64,000 nucleotides of DNA from Paremcibacter congregatus (GCF_006385135.1 NZ_CP041025.1:310001-374000); one strand, 5' to 3'; counted from the stretch's first letter, positions 1 through 11,442 are shown. Made by a program: numbers and translations. Notes: a model not told the origin generated them from the sequence alone.

Positions 1-45
1 TCATTGGCAAAAATTATATCATGATCTCAAGGTGTTTATACCCCC

Positions 46-810
46 ATGGCGACCAAACATACCGCACGGCTTTATATTGACCAGGACCTGAAGGTCGGGG
101 CGGAACTTCTTCTTGATGGCAACCCCGGGCATTATCTGGTTAATGTCATGCGCCGCAAGATGGGCGATCCGGTGACCCTGTTCAACGGCCGCGACGGCGA
201 CTGGATGGCGGAAATCGTTAAAACCGGCAAGGGCCGGGCGATGGTTGTTGTGCGTCAAAATATCGCGGCCCAGGTCGCGGAACCTGACCTGTGGTATCTG
301 TTTGCCCCGATCAAGAAGGCCCGACTTGATTATATGGTGGAAAAGGCGACGGAGCTTGGGGTGTCCCTGATCCGGCCCGTGTTGACCGACCGCACTAATC
401 TCGACCGTCTGAAGGAAGACAAAATCCGTCTCAGCGCCATCGAAGCAGCCGAACAATGCGAGCGCATGACCGTGCCACAGGTTGCGCCGCTGATCAAACT
501 GACCGACCTGCTGGCGGACTGGCCTGAGGATCGCCTGATCATGTTCTGTGATGAGGACGGCGCGGGCGACCAGAATTGCTACCCCGTGGGCCGGGCGGTG
601 GAAGAGGTCAACGCCTGGCAGGGGCGGCCGGACAAATGGGCGATCCTGATTGGCCCCGAAGGCGGGTTCAGCGATGCAGAGCGCGCCCTGATCCGGGCCT
701 TGCCCCAGGTGGTGCCGGTTACCCTCGGTCCCCGAATCCTGCGCGCCGATACCGCCGCCATCGCCGCCATTGCCCTCTGGCAATCCTTTGCCGGCGACTG
801 GCAGACGTAA
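46..810 (+). CDS. rsmE: 16S rRNA (uracil-1498-N3)-methyltransferase RsmE
   Basis: This 254-residue protein should methylate N3 of U1498 in 16S rRNA of the 30S subunit, using SAM. The SPOUT-class C-terminal half shows the family signatures GPEGGF (about residue 205) and LGPRILRADTA (about residue 228), which form the knotted SAM-binding site. The N-terminal PUA-like region has the usual RxxxGD-type segment (RRKMGDPV). Length matches the family. The ATG at 46 follows an AAGGTG-like ribosome binding site. The downstream metalloprotease starts about 118 bases later and appears to be a separate gene. The assignment is secure. Confidence 0.95.
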   Translation: MATKHTARLYIDQDLKVGAELLLDGNPGHYLVNVMRRKMGDPVTLFNGRDGDWMAEIVKTGKGRAMVVVRQNIAAQVAEPDLWYLFAPIKKARLDYMVEKATELGVSLIRPVLTDRTNLDRLKEDKIRLSAIEAAEQCERMTVPQVAPLIKLTDLLADWPEDRLIMFCDEDGAGDQNCYPVGRAVEEVNAWQGRPDKWAILIGPEGGFSDAERALIRALPQVVPVTLGPRILRADTAAIAAIALWQSFAGDWQT

Positions 811-928
811 TATTCCCGCAATGTATCTACAATATAATTGACTCATTCTTCGAAGATGGCCATCATCTGCGGTGAACTAAAACTATTTCTGAGGGGTGTT
901 AGGGGTAATAAAACTAGGAAATAGACGA

Positions 929-3598
929 ATGACAATAAAAACAAGTTCAGCGTCCGTACTCGCGGGGATTTTAGCGTTAAGTGTATCCAGCTTCGCCCTT
1001 CCGGCGATGGCGGATCAGGATCAGACGGGTGCTTTTGTGGTTCAGGACGGGGAAACCGCGCCTGAAGAGAATATCATGGACAGCGCAAAGCCGGGCGATA
1101 CAGCATCAGACGACACGGCTGACAAAAAAGATAAAGACAAGGCGCTTGCCGATTTTGTTGAGGATAAGGAAAAGATCGAAGGTCTGTTCACCTTTTACCG
1201 TGATAAGGAAAAAGGCGAATTATTTATGGAAATCAGCGAAGACCAGCTGAACCAGGAATTCATCTATTTCATTTATGTTCATAATGGCGTGACCGGAGTG
1301 CCGGGTCTGGCGTTCCGTGGCGCGACCGGAAATAACCAGGTTTTCTCTCTCGCCAAACATTATAACCGCATTGATTTTATTGAGGAAAACACCAACTTCT
1401 ATTACAATCCGGAAAACCCGATCAGCCGCTCTGCTGACGCCAATGTGTCTTCCGCCGTTTTGGCGACGGCCGAGATCAAAGCCACCAGCGCGGATAAGAA
1501 GCGCTTTCTTATTCCGGTGGATAAAATGTTTCTGAGCGAAGCCCTGACCCAGCTGACCCCGGACAAACGTCCCGGCGACAAGGATGCCGGCAAATATGGC
1601 CCGGGCAAGCTGAGCAGCAGCAAGTCGAAAATCACCGATATCAACAATTATCCGGAAAATTCCGATGTGATTGTTGATTACGTCTTTGATGATTCGAAGG
1701 CCATGCCGGACCGCGATAATATCGGCGGCCTGCCCCGCAATGGCAAGCTGACCCTGCAGCACAGCTTCATCCAGATGCCGAAAAATGATTTCAAACCCCG
1801 CCTTGACGATCCGCGGGTCGGCTATTTCTTCCAGCGCGCCACCGATATGATCAGCCATAGCGCCACCCCCTACCGGGATGTGATTGATCGCTGGAGCCTG
1901 GTGAAGAAAAATCCCGAAGCCGCGCTGTCAGAGCCGGTGGAGCCGATCGTATACTGGATCGAGAACACAACACCGGTGGAATATCGCGACACCATCCGCG
2001 ATGCGCTGCTGACCTGGAACGAGGCATTCGAGAAGGCCGGTTTCAAGGACGCCATTCAGGTGAAGATCCAGCCCGATGACGCCGATTGGGATGCGGGGGA
2101 TATCCGCTATAATGTCCTGCGCTGGACAGCGTCGCCGCGGCCGCGCTTCGGCGGGTATGGGCCGCATTTCGTTAACCCGCGCACCGGTCAGGTGCTCGGC
2201 GCCGATATCATGCTGGAACAGGTCTTTGTCACCAACCGGGTGCATTACAGTGGCTTGTTTGAGACGACGGCGCTCGGACTGGGCGACGACAGCTATACCG
2301 CCTTTGCGCCAGAGCAGGAGTTTATGACCTGCAGCATGGGCCATCAGGTGCAGATGGCGGCCCAATTCGGGCGTTCTGTTCTGACCAGCAAAGGCGCTAC
2401 TGAGGTGGAGAAAAACGAGCTTGTCAAACAAGGGCTCTACTATCTGACCCTGCATGAGGTGGGGCATACCCTGGGCCTCAATCACAATATGAAGGCGACC
2501 CAGCTTCATGCATACAAGGACATTCATGATACAGACCTGACCAGCAAGGTTGGTCTGGCAGGATCGGTGATGGATTATCCGGCGATCAATATTGCCGGCA
2601 AAGGAAAACCCCAGGGGCAGTTCTATACCATGAAGCCGGGTCCCTATGATCTTTGGGCGATCGAATTCGGTTATTCACCGGATCTGGAAGACCCGGCCAA
2701 GCGGCGGGCCCTGCTGGAACGCTCTGGCGAGCCGGCGCTGGCGTTTGGCAATGATGCCGATGACATGCGGGCCCCGGGGAAAGCGATTGATCCGCGGGTG
2801 ATGATCGGGGATATGTCCGGGGATGCGATTGCCTTCGCCGCCCATGAAATAGCCCTGTCGGAAGACACACTGTCGACCTTGCTGGAAAAATACGATGAAA
2901 CGGGACAGTCCTGGCATGAATTGCGCGATGCTTTCTTTATCCTGAGCGGGGCCAAGGGGCGCGCCGGGGGCGTGATTTCCCGCTATATTGGCGGGGTCTA
3001 TGTGGATCGGGCTTTTGTGGGCCAGGACACCGTCGCCAAGGCGCCTTATGTGCCGGTGTCAAAAGCCGATCAGAAGCGGGCAATGGGGCTGTTGCGGGCT
3101 GAAATTTTCGCCCCTGACGCCTTTGCTTACCCGGCAGAGCTGATCAGTCACCTGCAGCCGCAACGTCGCGGCTTTGATTTCCGCAGCAAGGGCGAAGATC
3201 CGAAAATGCATGGGCGTATTCTGAAAATTCAGGAAGGCATTCTATCGCATCTCACCCATAAGGATGTTTTGCAGAGAATCACCGACAGCGGGTTATATGG
3301 CAACGACTATTCCGTTGCCGAGATGATGGGTGAATTGACCGATGCAATTTTTGAGGCTGACCTGAAAGGTGATGTGAACAGCTATCGTCAGAATCTGCAG
3401 GTGTCCTACATCAAGCGTTTGGTCGGAATAGTGAAAAACAAAGCGATTTCACATCAGGCCCATGCGGCGGCGTTTGCCAACCTCAATCGGGTCAGTGACT
3501 GGATGGCGAAATCCCGGCGGGGCGGTTCGGATACCCGCGCCCATCGCGATTTCCTGAAATACACCATTGATCAGGCGCTTTATCCCGCGAAAAGCTAG
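929..3598 (+). CDS. Secreted zinc-dependent metalloprotease (DUF5117/DUF5118-type)
   Basis: This is a large exported gluzincin/metzincin-like protease of about 889 residues. I prefer the ATG at 929, preceded by AGGAA at 915-919, over an in-frame GTG at 896. From this Met the protein begins with a clean Sec signal peptide (hydrophobic stretch, then LPAMA before Asp-Gln). The catalytic zinc motif is HEVGHTLGLNH (first His codon at 2453), an extended HExxHxxGxxH metzincin-type motif, and a SVMDYP segment about 45 residues later could be the Met-turn. A DUF5118/5117-like region precedes the catalytic domain. The family is widespread in Bacteroidetes and Proteobacteria, but substrates are poorly known. 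An acidic, Lys-rich low-complexity stretch (residues ~45-85) follows the signal peptide. An intrinsic terminator follows directly. Confidence 0.85.
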   Translation: MTIKTSSASVLAGILALSVSSFALPAMADQDQTGAFVVQDGETAPEENIMDSAKPGDTASDDTADKKDKDKALADFVEDKEKIEGLFTFYRDKEKGELFMEISEDQLNQEFIYFIYVHNGVTGVPGLAFRGATGNNQVFSLAKHYNRIDFIEENTNFYYNPENPISRSADANVSSAVLATAEIKATSADKKRFLIPVDKMFLSEALTQLTPDKRPGDKDAGKYGPGKLSSSKSKITDINNYPENSDVIVDYVFDDSKAMPDRDNIGGLPRNGKLTLQHSFIQMPKNDFKPRLDDPRVGYFFQRATDMISHSATPYRDVIDRWSLVKKNPEAALSEPVEPIVYWIENTTPVEYRDTIRDALLTWNEAFEKAGFKDAIQVKIQPDDADWDAGDIRYNVLRWTASPRPRFGGYGPHFVNPRTGQVLGADIMLEQVFVTNRVHYSGLFETTALGLGDDSYTAFAPEQEFMTCSMGHQVQMAAQFGRSVLTSKGATEVEKNELVKQGLYYLTLHEVGHTLGLNHNMKATQLHAYKDIHDTDLTSKVGLAGSVMDYPAINIAGKGKPQGQFYTMKPGPYDLWAIEFGYSPDLEDPAKRRALLERSGEPALAFGNDADDMRAPGKAIDPRVMIGDMSGDAIAFAAHEIALSEDTLSTLLEKYDETGQSWHELRDAFFILSGAKGRAGGVISRYIGGVYVDRAFVGQDTVAKAPYVPVSKADQKRAMGLLRAEIFAPDAFAYPAELISHLQPQRRGFDFRSKGEDPKMHGRILKIQEGILSHLTHKDVLQRITDSGLYGNDYSVAEMMGELTDAIFEADLKGDVNSYRQNLQVSYIKRLVGIVKNKAISHQAHAAAFANLNRVSDWMAKSRRGGSDTRAHRDFLKYTIDQALYPAKS

Positions 3599-3624
3599 GC
3601 GCCGTTGACCGTTAAATCCAACAA

Positions 3625-3655
3625 ACCCCCGATCAGTGATGGTCGGGGGTTTTTT
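3625..3655 (+). terminator. Intrinsic terminator after the metalloprotease gene
   Basis: An ACCCCCGA / TCGGGGGT stem is followed by a run of T residues, 27 bases downstream of the metalloprotease stop codon. Confidence 0.85.
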
Positions 3656-3683
3656 ACTGCGGGTTTGACGGGGGACATTGTGC

Positions 3684-3733
3684 AAAAAAAAGACCCCGCA
3701 CGACCTGTGACATGTCACAGGTTATACGGGGCA
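3684..3733 (-). terminator. Intrinsic terminator of the small twin-motif gene
   Basis: Read on the minus strand, a CCCCG...CGGGG outer stem encloses a perfect ACCTGTGACATGTCACAGGT palindrome and is followed by eight T residues. It sits 29 bases after the stop codon of the small gene at 3762-3998, which argues that the small gene is a real, separately terminated transcript. Confidence 0.85.
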
Positions 3734-3761
3734 ATACTCAACTACTGTAGGGAACGGGGTG

Positions 3762-3998
3762 TCAAGCAACCTTGATGTTCAGGTCGTTGTCGTTGCTTGG
3801 GGTCGGGACAAAACCTTTGTCTTGCATAAGGTCCATGAAGTCGTAATCGGCGGTTGTCTGCTCAACTTGCGAAGACAGTTTGCCCAGCAGGCCGTTGAAA
3901 ACGGAAACCAGCTCGAGGGAAGTTACATCTGTCTGAGGAGCAAAACCTTTGTCCTTCAACAGATCCATGAAATTGTATGTTGTTACAAAATTAGTCAT
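3762..3998 (-). CDS. Small protein with a duplicated F-M-D-L / D-K-G-F motif, function unknown
   Basis: I do not recognise this 78-residue protein. It contains two near-identical segments, YNFMDLLKDKGFAP (residues 8-21) and YDFMDLMQDKGFVP (51-64), separated by about 30 residues of predicted amphipathic helix (VTSLELVSVFNGLLGKLSSQV). There is no signal peptide or membrane segment. An AAAGG-type ribosome binding site lies about 9 bases before the ATG, and a very strong terminator follows the gene. The upstream 234 bases contain two hairpins. The duplicated motif and isolated transcription unit suggest a short interaction or adaptor protein, or possibly a peptide precursor with two copies of a core; this is inference only. 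No processing or modification enzyme is adjacent. Confidence 0.7.
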   Translation of the reverse strand: MTNFVTTYNFMDLLKDKGFAPQTDVTSLELVSVFNGLLGKLSSQVEQTTADYDFMDLMQDKGFVPTPSNDNDLNIKVA

Positions 3999-4232
3999 TG
4001 ATCTAAACCTTTATAAAGAAACCTGTTGAAATTTAATTTCTAAAAACCATGAGTATTCTAAGTTACATTTTATCGACTTGTGATTGTCACCCTGCCGATG
4101 CCGTGTATGTAGGCTCACTCCAGAGGAATGAGTAGAGCCAGTTTTCGCATCCCAGCCATGCACATAACGCATGGCTGACGGGAAAGGTGTTATCTTGTTA
4201 CATGTTAGCAAGAGGCGAGAAAAGAGAGAGGC
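3999..4232 (-). promoter_or_regulatory. Intergenic region between ligA and the small gene, with two hairpins
   Basis: This 234-base gap holds a perfect 9-bp inverted repeat (4153-4161 with 4169-4177) and a second stem (4112-4120 with 4130-4139, one bulge). Neither is followed by a T tract on either strand, so they are not classical terminators. The part nearest the small gene (4000-4080) is AT-rich and probably contains its promoter, although I see no convincing -35/-10 pair. Confidence 0.4.
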
Positions 4233-6332
<2,100 letters not shown>

Positions 6333-6344
6333 TCAGGCACGGGG

Positions 6345-8015
6345 TTAATTCTGCATCAGGCTTGCGGCGGCGGCGCGGGCTTCCCGGGTCACTGTGGCCC
6401 CGGCCAGCATCCGGGCGATTTCTTCCTGACGGTCTGTGGGGTCGAGCGCGGTGACATTGGTATAGACATCGCCGCCCTTGATTTTCTCGGTCTTTTCGAT
6501 CAGCCAGTGATTGGCGCCCCGGGCCGCCACTTGCGGTGAATGGGTGATCACCAGAACCTGGGCTTCTCCCGACAGGCGTTTCAGGCGTTCGCCGACCGCA
6601 TCGGCAACGGCGCCGCCGACACCGCGGTCAATTTCATCAAACACCAGGGTCGGGACGGTGCTTTGCCGGGCGAGCACCACTTTCAGGGCGAGAATAAAGC
6701 GGGACAATTCGCCACCGGACGCCACCTTGATCAGGCCGCCAAAGGGTGCGCCGGGATTGGTGGAAATCTGGAATTCGACCCGTTCGCCGCCATCACTGTG
6801 CCAGTCTTCCGGTGCCAGCGGTTCAAGATGGGTCTGAAAGCGGGCTTTTTCCATTTTCAGGGGCGGCATTTCTGCATTGACCAGTCCGTCGAGTTCACCG
6901 GCGGCGGTGGCGCGGGCGGCGGAAAGCTTGTGGACGGCTTGTTCAAATGTCTGGCGGGCCGTGACCACCTCGGCTTTCAGGCGGTGCACTTCCTCATCGC
7001 CAAATTCCAGTGCCCGCAGCTTTTCTTCAAAATCGACCAGTACACGCGGCAGGTCGTCGACCTGACAGTGATGCTTGCGGGCGGCGGCCCGGAGCGCGAA
7101 CAGGCGTTCCTCGGTATTTTCCAGTTCCCGGGGATCAAATTCAAGATTACGTAATGTCTCTTCCAGCTGGGCGATGGCGTCAGAGGTTTCGTTGGCCGCC
7201 CGGTCGAGCGACATGACCACCGGATCAAGCAATCCCTTGTCCTGACCGGACATGCGGCTCAGACGGCGGATGATCGAGCGCAGGGCCGCATCGACGCCGT
7301 TGTTATCCAGCAGATTTTTCAGCACATCGGTGAGGCCGCCGGACATTTGTTCGCCCTGCATCATGCGACTGCGTTCATCGGCTAGGGTGGTCTCTTCGCC
7401 TTCCACCGGGCGCAGGCTGGCCAGTTCTTCGAGATTGTGGCGGATGTAATCTTCATCGGCCTTGACCTGATCAAGCTTGGCCTGTTCAGCAGCGAGCTGT
7501 TTTTGCAGAGAAGTCAGATGGTTGTGGGCCATGCGGACGGCGGCGGTTAGCGGGCCATACTGGCCGTAATTATCCAGAATGTTACGATGCCCGGCGGCAT
7601 TGAGCAGGCCGCGTTCGTCATGCTGCCCGTGGATTTCCACCAGCATATCGCCGACATCGCGCAGCAGGCTGACGCTGACCGGCTGGTCATTGATGAAAGC
7701 GCGGCTGCGGCCATCCTGGGTCAGGGTGCGGCGCAGGATCACCTGACCGCCCTCATGGGGGATATCCTGATCGCGGAGAAAGCCCCAGATATGATGGGTC
7801 GGGTCAAGGGAGAAGTCGGCGATCACGCTGGCTTTTTCGGTGCCGTGACGTACGAGTTCACGGCCGCTGCGTGACCCCATGGCCAGGCCGAGACTGTCCA
7901 TGAGAATGGATTTCCCGGCGCCGGTTTCGCCGCTCAAGACACAAAGGCCGCCTTCAAAGTCAATGTGAAGACGGTCGATGAGGACGATATTGCTAATGGT
8001 CAGGCTCGTGAGCAT
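6345..8015 (-). CDS. recN: DNA repair protein RecN
   Basis: This SMC-like ATPase acts at double-strand breaks and promotes recombination. It has about 556 residues. The Walker A motif SGETGAGKS is near the N-terminus. A central coiled-coil region (about residues 155-370) and C-terminal ABC signature (KVASGGELSRF), Walker B (TLVFDEIDRGVGG) and ITHSPQVAA segments are visible. The ATG at 8015 has a GAGGAG ribosome binding site eight bases upstream and is preferred over the GTG three codons earlier. I saw no LexA box (GTTC-N7-GTTC) in the short upstream gap. Confidence 0.96.
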   Translation of the reverse strand: MLTSLTISNIVLIDRLHIDFEGGLCVLSGETGAGKSILMDSLGLAMGSRSGRELVRHGTEKASVIADFSLDPTHHIWGFLRDQDIPHEGGQVILRRTLTQDGRSRAFINDQPVSVSLLRDVGDMLVEIHGQHDERGLLNAAGHRNILDNYGQYGPLTAAVRMAHNHLTSLQKQLAAEQAKLDQVKADEDYIRHNLEELASLRPVEGEETTLADERSRMMQGEQMSGGLTDVLKNLLDNNGVDAALRSIIRRLSRMSGQDKGLLDPVVMSLDRAANETSDAIAQLEETLRNLEFDPRELENTEERLFALRAAARKHHCQVDDLPRVLVDFEEKLRALEFGDEEVHRLKAEVVTARQTFEQAVHKLSAARATAAGELDGLVNAEMPPLKMEKARFQTHLEPLAPEDWHSDGGERVEFQISTNPGAPFGGLIKVASGGELSRFILALKVVLARQSTVPTLVFDEIDRGVGGAVADAVGERLKRLSGEAQVLVITHSPQVAARGANHWLIEKTEKIKGGDVYTNVTALDPTDRQEEIARMLAGATVTREARAAAASLMQN

Positions 8016-8067
8016 CCGAGACACTCCTCGGGGAAATCCACCCCGCTTGTTATGGTTTTTTTACCGT

Positions 8068-8865
8068 TTATTCCGGCTTTTGAACGTTATACTTCTGCAT
8101 CAGGGCATAGCTGTATTCATACCATTCGCTTTTGGGGTAGTTGGCCCCCAACACGGCCGCCGTTTTATAGGCTTCCGGCAGAATGCCCGCGGCCATGTAG
8201 GATTCGGTCAGGCGATGCAGGGCTTCCGGCACGTGGCTGGTGGTCTGGTATTTTTGCACAACATTCGAGAAACGGGAAATGGCGGCGAAATAATCGTCAT
8301 TTTTCTGATAAAAGCGGCCGATTTCCATTTCCTTGCCGGCCAGATGGTCGCGGGTCAGTTCAATTTTCAGCCTGGCGTCGGTGGCATATTTACTGAAAGG
8401 AAAGCGGCGGACCACTTCACTCAGGGACGCCATGGCCAGTTCAGTTTCCTTTTGATCGCGCCGCACGTCAGCAATCTGTTTGTAATGACAGATCCCGATC
8501 AGGTAATAGGCATAGGCCGCGTCTTTGTTGCCGGGATGCAGGGAGACAAACCGTTCCGCCGCCAGAATGGCTTCGTCAAGCTTGTTGGCCTTGAAATAGG
8601 AATAGGCGGACATCAATTGAGATCGACGGGCCCAGGAAGAATAAGGGTGTTGACGCTCGACCTCGTCAAAGGCGACGGCGGCGTATTTATACTGGCCTTT
8701 ATTGAGATATCCCAAGGCGAGCTCATAAATCTCAGTGACGGAACGTTCCTGATATTTCAGGCGATCGGTTCCGGAGCAGGCCGCAAGCAACCCCACCACC
8801 ATGACAGAAACCATAAGCGGTTTAATTGTGGTCACCACTTTATTGAACTTATTCTTCAAAATCAT
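8068..8865 (-). CDS. bamD: Outer membrane assembly lipoprotein BamD
   Basis: BamD is the essential lipoprotein of the BAM complex that inserts beta-barrel proteins into the outer membrane. The 265-residue protein has a lipoprotein signal with lipobox LLAAC (Cys at residue 30), followed by TPR-like helical repeats (ALGYLNKGQYKYAAVAFDEV; AMASLSEVVRRFPFSKYA). Length and the DxxRxx repeat pattern fit YfiO/ComL. It lies upstream of recN with a 52-base gap. The C-terminus YALMQKYNVQKPE has no extension. Confidence 0.93.
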   Translation of the reverse strand: MILKNKFNKVVTTIKPLMVSVMVVGLLAACSGTDRLKYQERSVTEIYELALGYLNKGQYKYAAVAFDEVERQHPYSSWARRSQLMSAYSYFKANKLDEAILAAERFVSLHPGNKDAAYAYYLIGICHYKQIADVRRDQKETELAMASLSEVVRRFPFSKYATDARLKIELTRDHLAGKEMEIGRFYQKNDDYFAAISRFSNVVQKYQTTSHVPEALHRLTESYMAAGILPEAYKTAAVLGANYPKSEWYEYSYALMQKYNVQKPE

Positions 8866-9054
8866 ACTTATCCCATATCCTCGGGTTTACGTCATGACGT
8901 CACGCCGTCGCGTCTGACTTCCGAAATCTCGCCTGAATTCACGCCCCTTTTGCCCGACTATAGCACAGCAAAGCCAGAAAGCGCCAACCCATTTGTTACC
9001 TGTTGATTATCTCTTTATCAGATATGCGGGAAATAGGGAAATATTAAGGCAAAA

Positions 9055-9095
9055 AAAGACGGCTGACCCACGACGGATAAGCGGACAGCCTGATC
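9055..9095 (-). terminator. Probable terminator of the chemotaxis transducer unit
   Basis: On the minus strand a GGCTG...CAGCC stem with a moderately long loop is followed by GTC and seven T residues, shortly after the stop codon of the transducer gene. Confidence 0.55.
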
Positions 9096-9107
9096 TGGGC
9101 GTTCTTT

Positions 9108-10355
9108 TCAGGTGATGATTGTTTTCACAAACTCCTTGACGGCCTTGTCCATGTCGGAAATTTGCCGGGTGATCTCTGACGTGGTTGTGCCGACCTCTGT
9201 TGCCATCCTGGAGGTATTTCCGGAGGCTTCACTGATCTTGCCAATATTATCGGACACCAGAACCGTGCCGCTGGCGGCCTGTTGTATGTTGCGGGAGATT
9301 TCCCGGGTGGCGGCGTTTTGTTCATCGACGGTTTGCGAGATAGAAACGGAAAATTCATCAACCTGGCCAACCTTTTCCTGAATGTCGCGGATAACATCGA
9401 TGGTGGTTTTAACGGCGCTCTGGATGTTTTCCACCTGGCTGACAATATCATCGGTCGCGCGGGATGTTTCGCTGGCGAGGTTTTTTACTTCGGAGGCGAC
9501 AACGGCAAAACCTTTGCCGGCTTCTCCGGCGCGGGCCGCCTCTATGGTGGCATTTAGGGCGAGAAGGTTGGTTTGACCGGCAATGGTGCGGATCAGCTCA
9601 ACGACATTGTCGATTTCGTTGGCGGATTGTTCAAGGCTGGCGACGGCCTGTCCGGCGCTTTCGGCACCGACGACGGTGTCCTTGATCGCCCTGGATGAGG
9701 CTTCGACCTGATGCAGGATTTCATTGATGGACCCGGAGAGTTCCTCGGTTGCCGATGCGACGGCGCCGACATTGTCGGTGGCCTGTTGGGTGGCGCTGGC
9801 GACTTCTTCTGTTTGCAGGTAAGTATCCTTCGCCATGGACAACATTGTTGACGAAGACGTCCCCAGAAGATTGGCTGATTCAGATAAAGACTCGACGACA
9901 GTGGAAATATGAGACTCGAAACTATTGGCCAGATCGAAGGTACGGTCATGGTTTTCTTCTTCGATGTCCTGCATGTTCTTTCGGGCGGCATCAATGATCA
10001 CTGCTCCGCGCCGGAAACTGCCGCTAAAACCGTTTTGCAGAAAACGCCGGTAATATTTCTTGTCGCACGCTTTTTCCATTGTGGTGGAAGATTCGCGAAT
10101 ATAGGCGTCAGTACGGTCAAGAAAGTCATTCAGTATTGTGTAGGTTTCAGCAATCAGGGGATCTGATGATTCGACATCCAAAATGCGGGGTTCCATATCA
10201 CCGTTGCAGGATTTCCGGAAGATGGCGTGGATTTTTTCCAACGCCTCCTTATAGCTGTTGGGTGCTTCTGAAAGTTTTTCATCTGTTGTCGCGGCGCGCA
10301 GGTGATCTGACCGGGGGGCTGGCGGCTGCCGAGTAAGAAATGAAAGAATGCTCAT
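9108..10355 (-). CDS. Soluble methyl-accepting chemotaxis protein
   Basis: This 415-residue cytoplasmic transducer should signal to CheA/CheW. There is no membrane segment. The N-terminal ~130 residues form a helical region ([36 protein letters not shown]) of the kind seen in PAS-linked soluble transducers. It is followed by a full MCP signalling domain with the hairpin-tip sequence [23 protein letters not shown] and methylation-type Gln/Glu helices. The adjacent upstream gene, 13 bases away, encodes a single Aer-type PAS protein, so the two together look like an aerotaxis receptor divided into sensor and transducer. Its ribosome binding site is AAGGAC. The specific signal is inferred. Confidence 0.9.
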   Translation of the reverse strand: MSILSFLTRQPPAPRSDHLRAATTDEKLSEAPNSYKEALEKIHAIFRKSCNGDMEPRILDVESSDPLIAETYTILNDFLDRTDAYIRESSTTMEKACDKKYYRRFLQNGFSGSFRRGAVIIDAARKNMQDIEEENHDRTFDLANSFESHISTVVESLSESANLLGTSSSTMLSMAKDTYLQTEEVASATQQATDNVGAVASATEELSGSINEILHQVEASSRAIKDTVVGAESAGQAVASLEQSANEIDNVVELIRTIAGQTNLLALNATIEAARAGEAGKGFAVVASEVKNLASETSRATDDIVSQVENIQSAVKTTIDVIRDIQEKVGQVDEFSVSISQTVDEQNAATREISRNIQQAASGTVLVSDNIGKISEASGNTSRMATEVGTTTSEITRQISDMDKAVKEFVKTIIT

Positions 10356-10368
10356 AGTTTAAGTGTCC

Positions 10369-10974
10369 TTAGCCGTTTTGTGTCTGGGATATGGTGTGTG
10401 TCGCGGGGCGATAGTCGTCGAGAAAACTGTCGATGGTTTCCCGGGACAGAAACGATGCAAATTCAAATATGAACTGATCGTAAGTGGTGCCCTGTTCTTT
10501 CAGCATTCCTCTGAGGATGTCATATGCGGCCTGCATGCCTTCTTTTTTATTGGCGTAGGATTCCTCGATATCTTTGAGGAAGCGATAAAGGCTTTCAATA
10601 ACGCCACGTTCGTTTTGCGGGGGCACCCGCCGGTTGGAATGATATCCGACTTTTTTCCCGGTGGAATCATAGGACGGCGTCACATGGGCAAATACCCAGT
10701 AATAGTCGCCATTCTTACAACGGTTTTTGACATACGCGAAAACTTCCTCATCCGCGTCCAGCTTTTGCCAGAGCAATTTGAAAATACAGCGGGGCATATC
10801 GGCATGGCGGATGATGCTATGGGGTTCGCCCACCAGTTCCTGTTCGCTAAATTGGCTAATGCGGCGAAATGTTTCATTCACATACAGTATCCGGCCTTTT
10901 AGGTCTGTTTTGCTTACAATGACATCATGTTCTTCCAAGAAGATATCCTCTCCCGCGGTTATTTCGTTCAGCAT
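10369..10974 (-). CDS. Aer-type PAS domain protein, probable sensor partner of the adjacent transducer
   Basis: This is a PAS protein of about 201 residues. The ATG at 10974 has an excellent GAGGAAAACT ribosome binding site, so I prefer it to an in-frame start 13 codons earlier. The PAS fold runs from about residue 15 to 125: VSKTDLKGRILYVN, FRRISQFSEQELVGEPHSIIRHADMP, then GDYYWVFAHVTPSYD. The HSIIRHPDMP-like loop is typical of FAD-binding PAS domains of Aer receptors. A helical tail follows (SLYRFLKDIEESYANKKEG), probably for interaction. There is no MCP domain in this protein; that lies in the next gene. A CtrA-like box lies about 170 bases upstream. Confidence 0.85.
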   Translation of the reverse strand: MLNEITAGEDIFLEEHDVIVSKTDLKGRILYVNETFRRISQFSEQELVGEPHSIIRHADMPRCIFKLLWQKLDADEEVFAYVKNRCKNGDYYWVFAHVTPSYDSTGKKVGYHSNRRVPPQNERGVIESLYRFLKDIEESYANKKEGMQAAYDILRGMLKEQGTTYDQFIFEFASFLSRETIDSFLDDYRPATHTISQTQNG

Positions 10975-11146
10975 AGTTTTCCTCAGTTTTGAAATGCGTA
11001 TAAGGCAAATCACTTTCAGTGATGTTATATCAGTAATTATTAATTTAGAATTACATGTATAACTAATATTATGGAATGAGTTACAATGAAAATTATCTGT
11101 AAATAACCATTCAATTCACATTTAAGAGGGTGTTAGAGGCAAATGG

Positions 11147-11162
11147 TTAACAAAAGGTTACT
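11147..11162 (-). promoter_or_regulatory. CtrA-like box upstream of the PAS/transducer pair
   Basis: On the minus strand the sequence reads GTAA-CCTTTTG-TTAAC, one mismatch from the CtrA consensus TTAA-N7-TTAAC, in the orientation of the PAS and chemotaxis genes. The distance to the start codon is about 170 bases. CtrA commonly controls motility and chemotaxis genes in alphaproteobacteria. Confidence 0.4.
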
Positions 11163-11221
11163 GATTTTTCGGTAAAAAAACCCACTATAAAGCTTGACTT
11201 TATGGGGAGATGCTTACATAT

Positions 11222-11234
11222 GTTATATTATTAC
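11222..11234 (+). promoter_or_regulatory. Probable Zur operator upstream of the ZnuA-like gene
   Basis: GTTATATTATTAC matches the proteobacterial Zur consensus GTTATANTATAAC at all but one position and is nearly palindromic. It lies upstream of the zinc-binding-protein gene in the same intergenic region, which supports zinc-responsive repression. Confidence 0.65.
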
Positions 11235-11442
11235 GAAAACGAACAGGACCCGGGTTTTTGACGATATTATTTACGGCCTCAAGCGCGCATTTTCGCTTAT
11301 TTGAGGGGGCAGCTTTACGCACGCCTTGCATCGTTATCTCTTCAATGGCATCTTGCATCATATGAATATGACAGAATTACACATTTTCCGGCACCGGGAA
11401 ACCAGTCGCCGGGGATCTTCATATAGAAGGCTTTTCAAGGGT

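Noticed and set aside
4153-4177. Intrinsic terminator of ligA
   Set aside because: The hairpin is perfect but has no T tract on the minus strand.
8016-8067. LexA operator upstream of recN
   Set aside because: No GTTC-N7-GTTC or related motif found in the gap.
10363-10902. 179-residue plus-strand reading frame
   Set aside because: Antisense to the PAS gene, which has clear domain homology and a good ribosome binding site.
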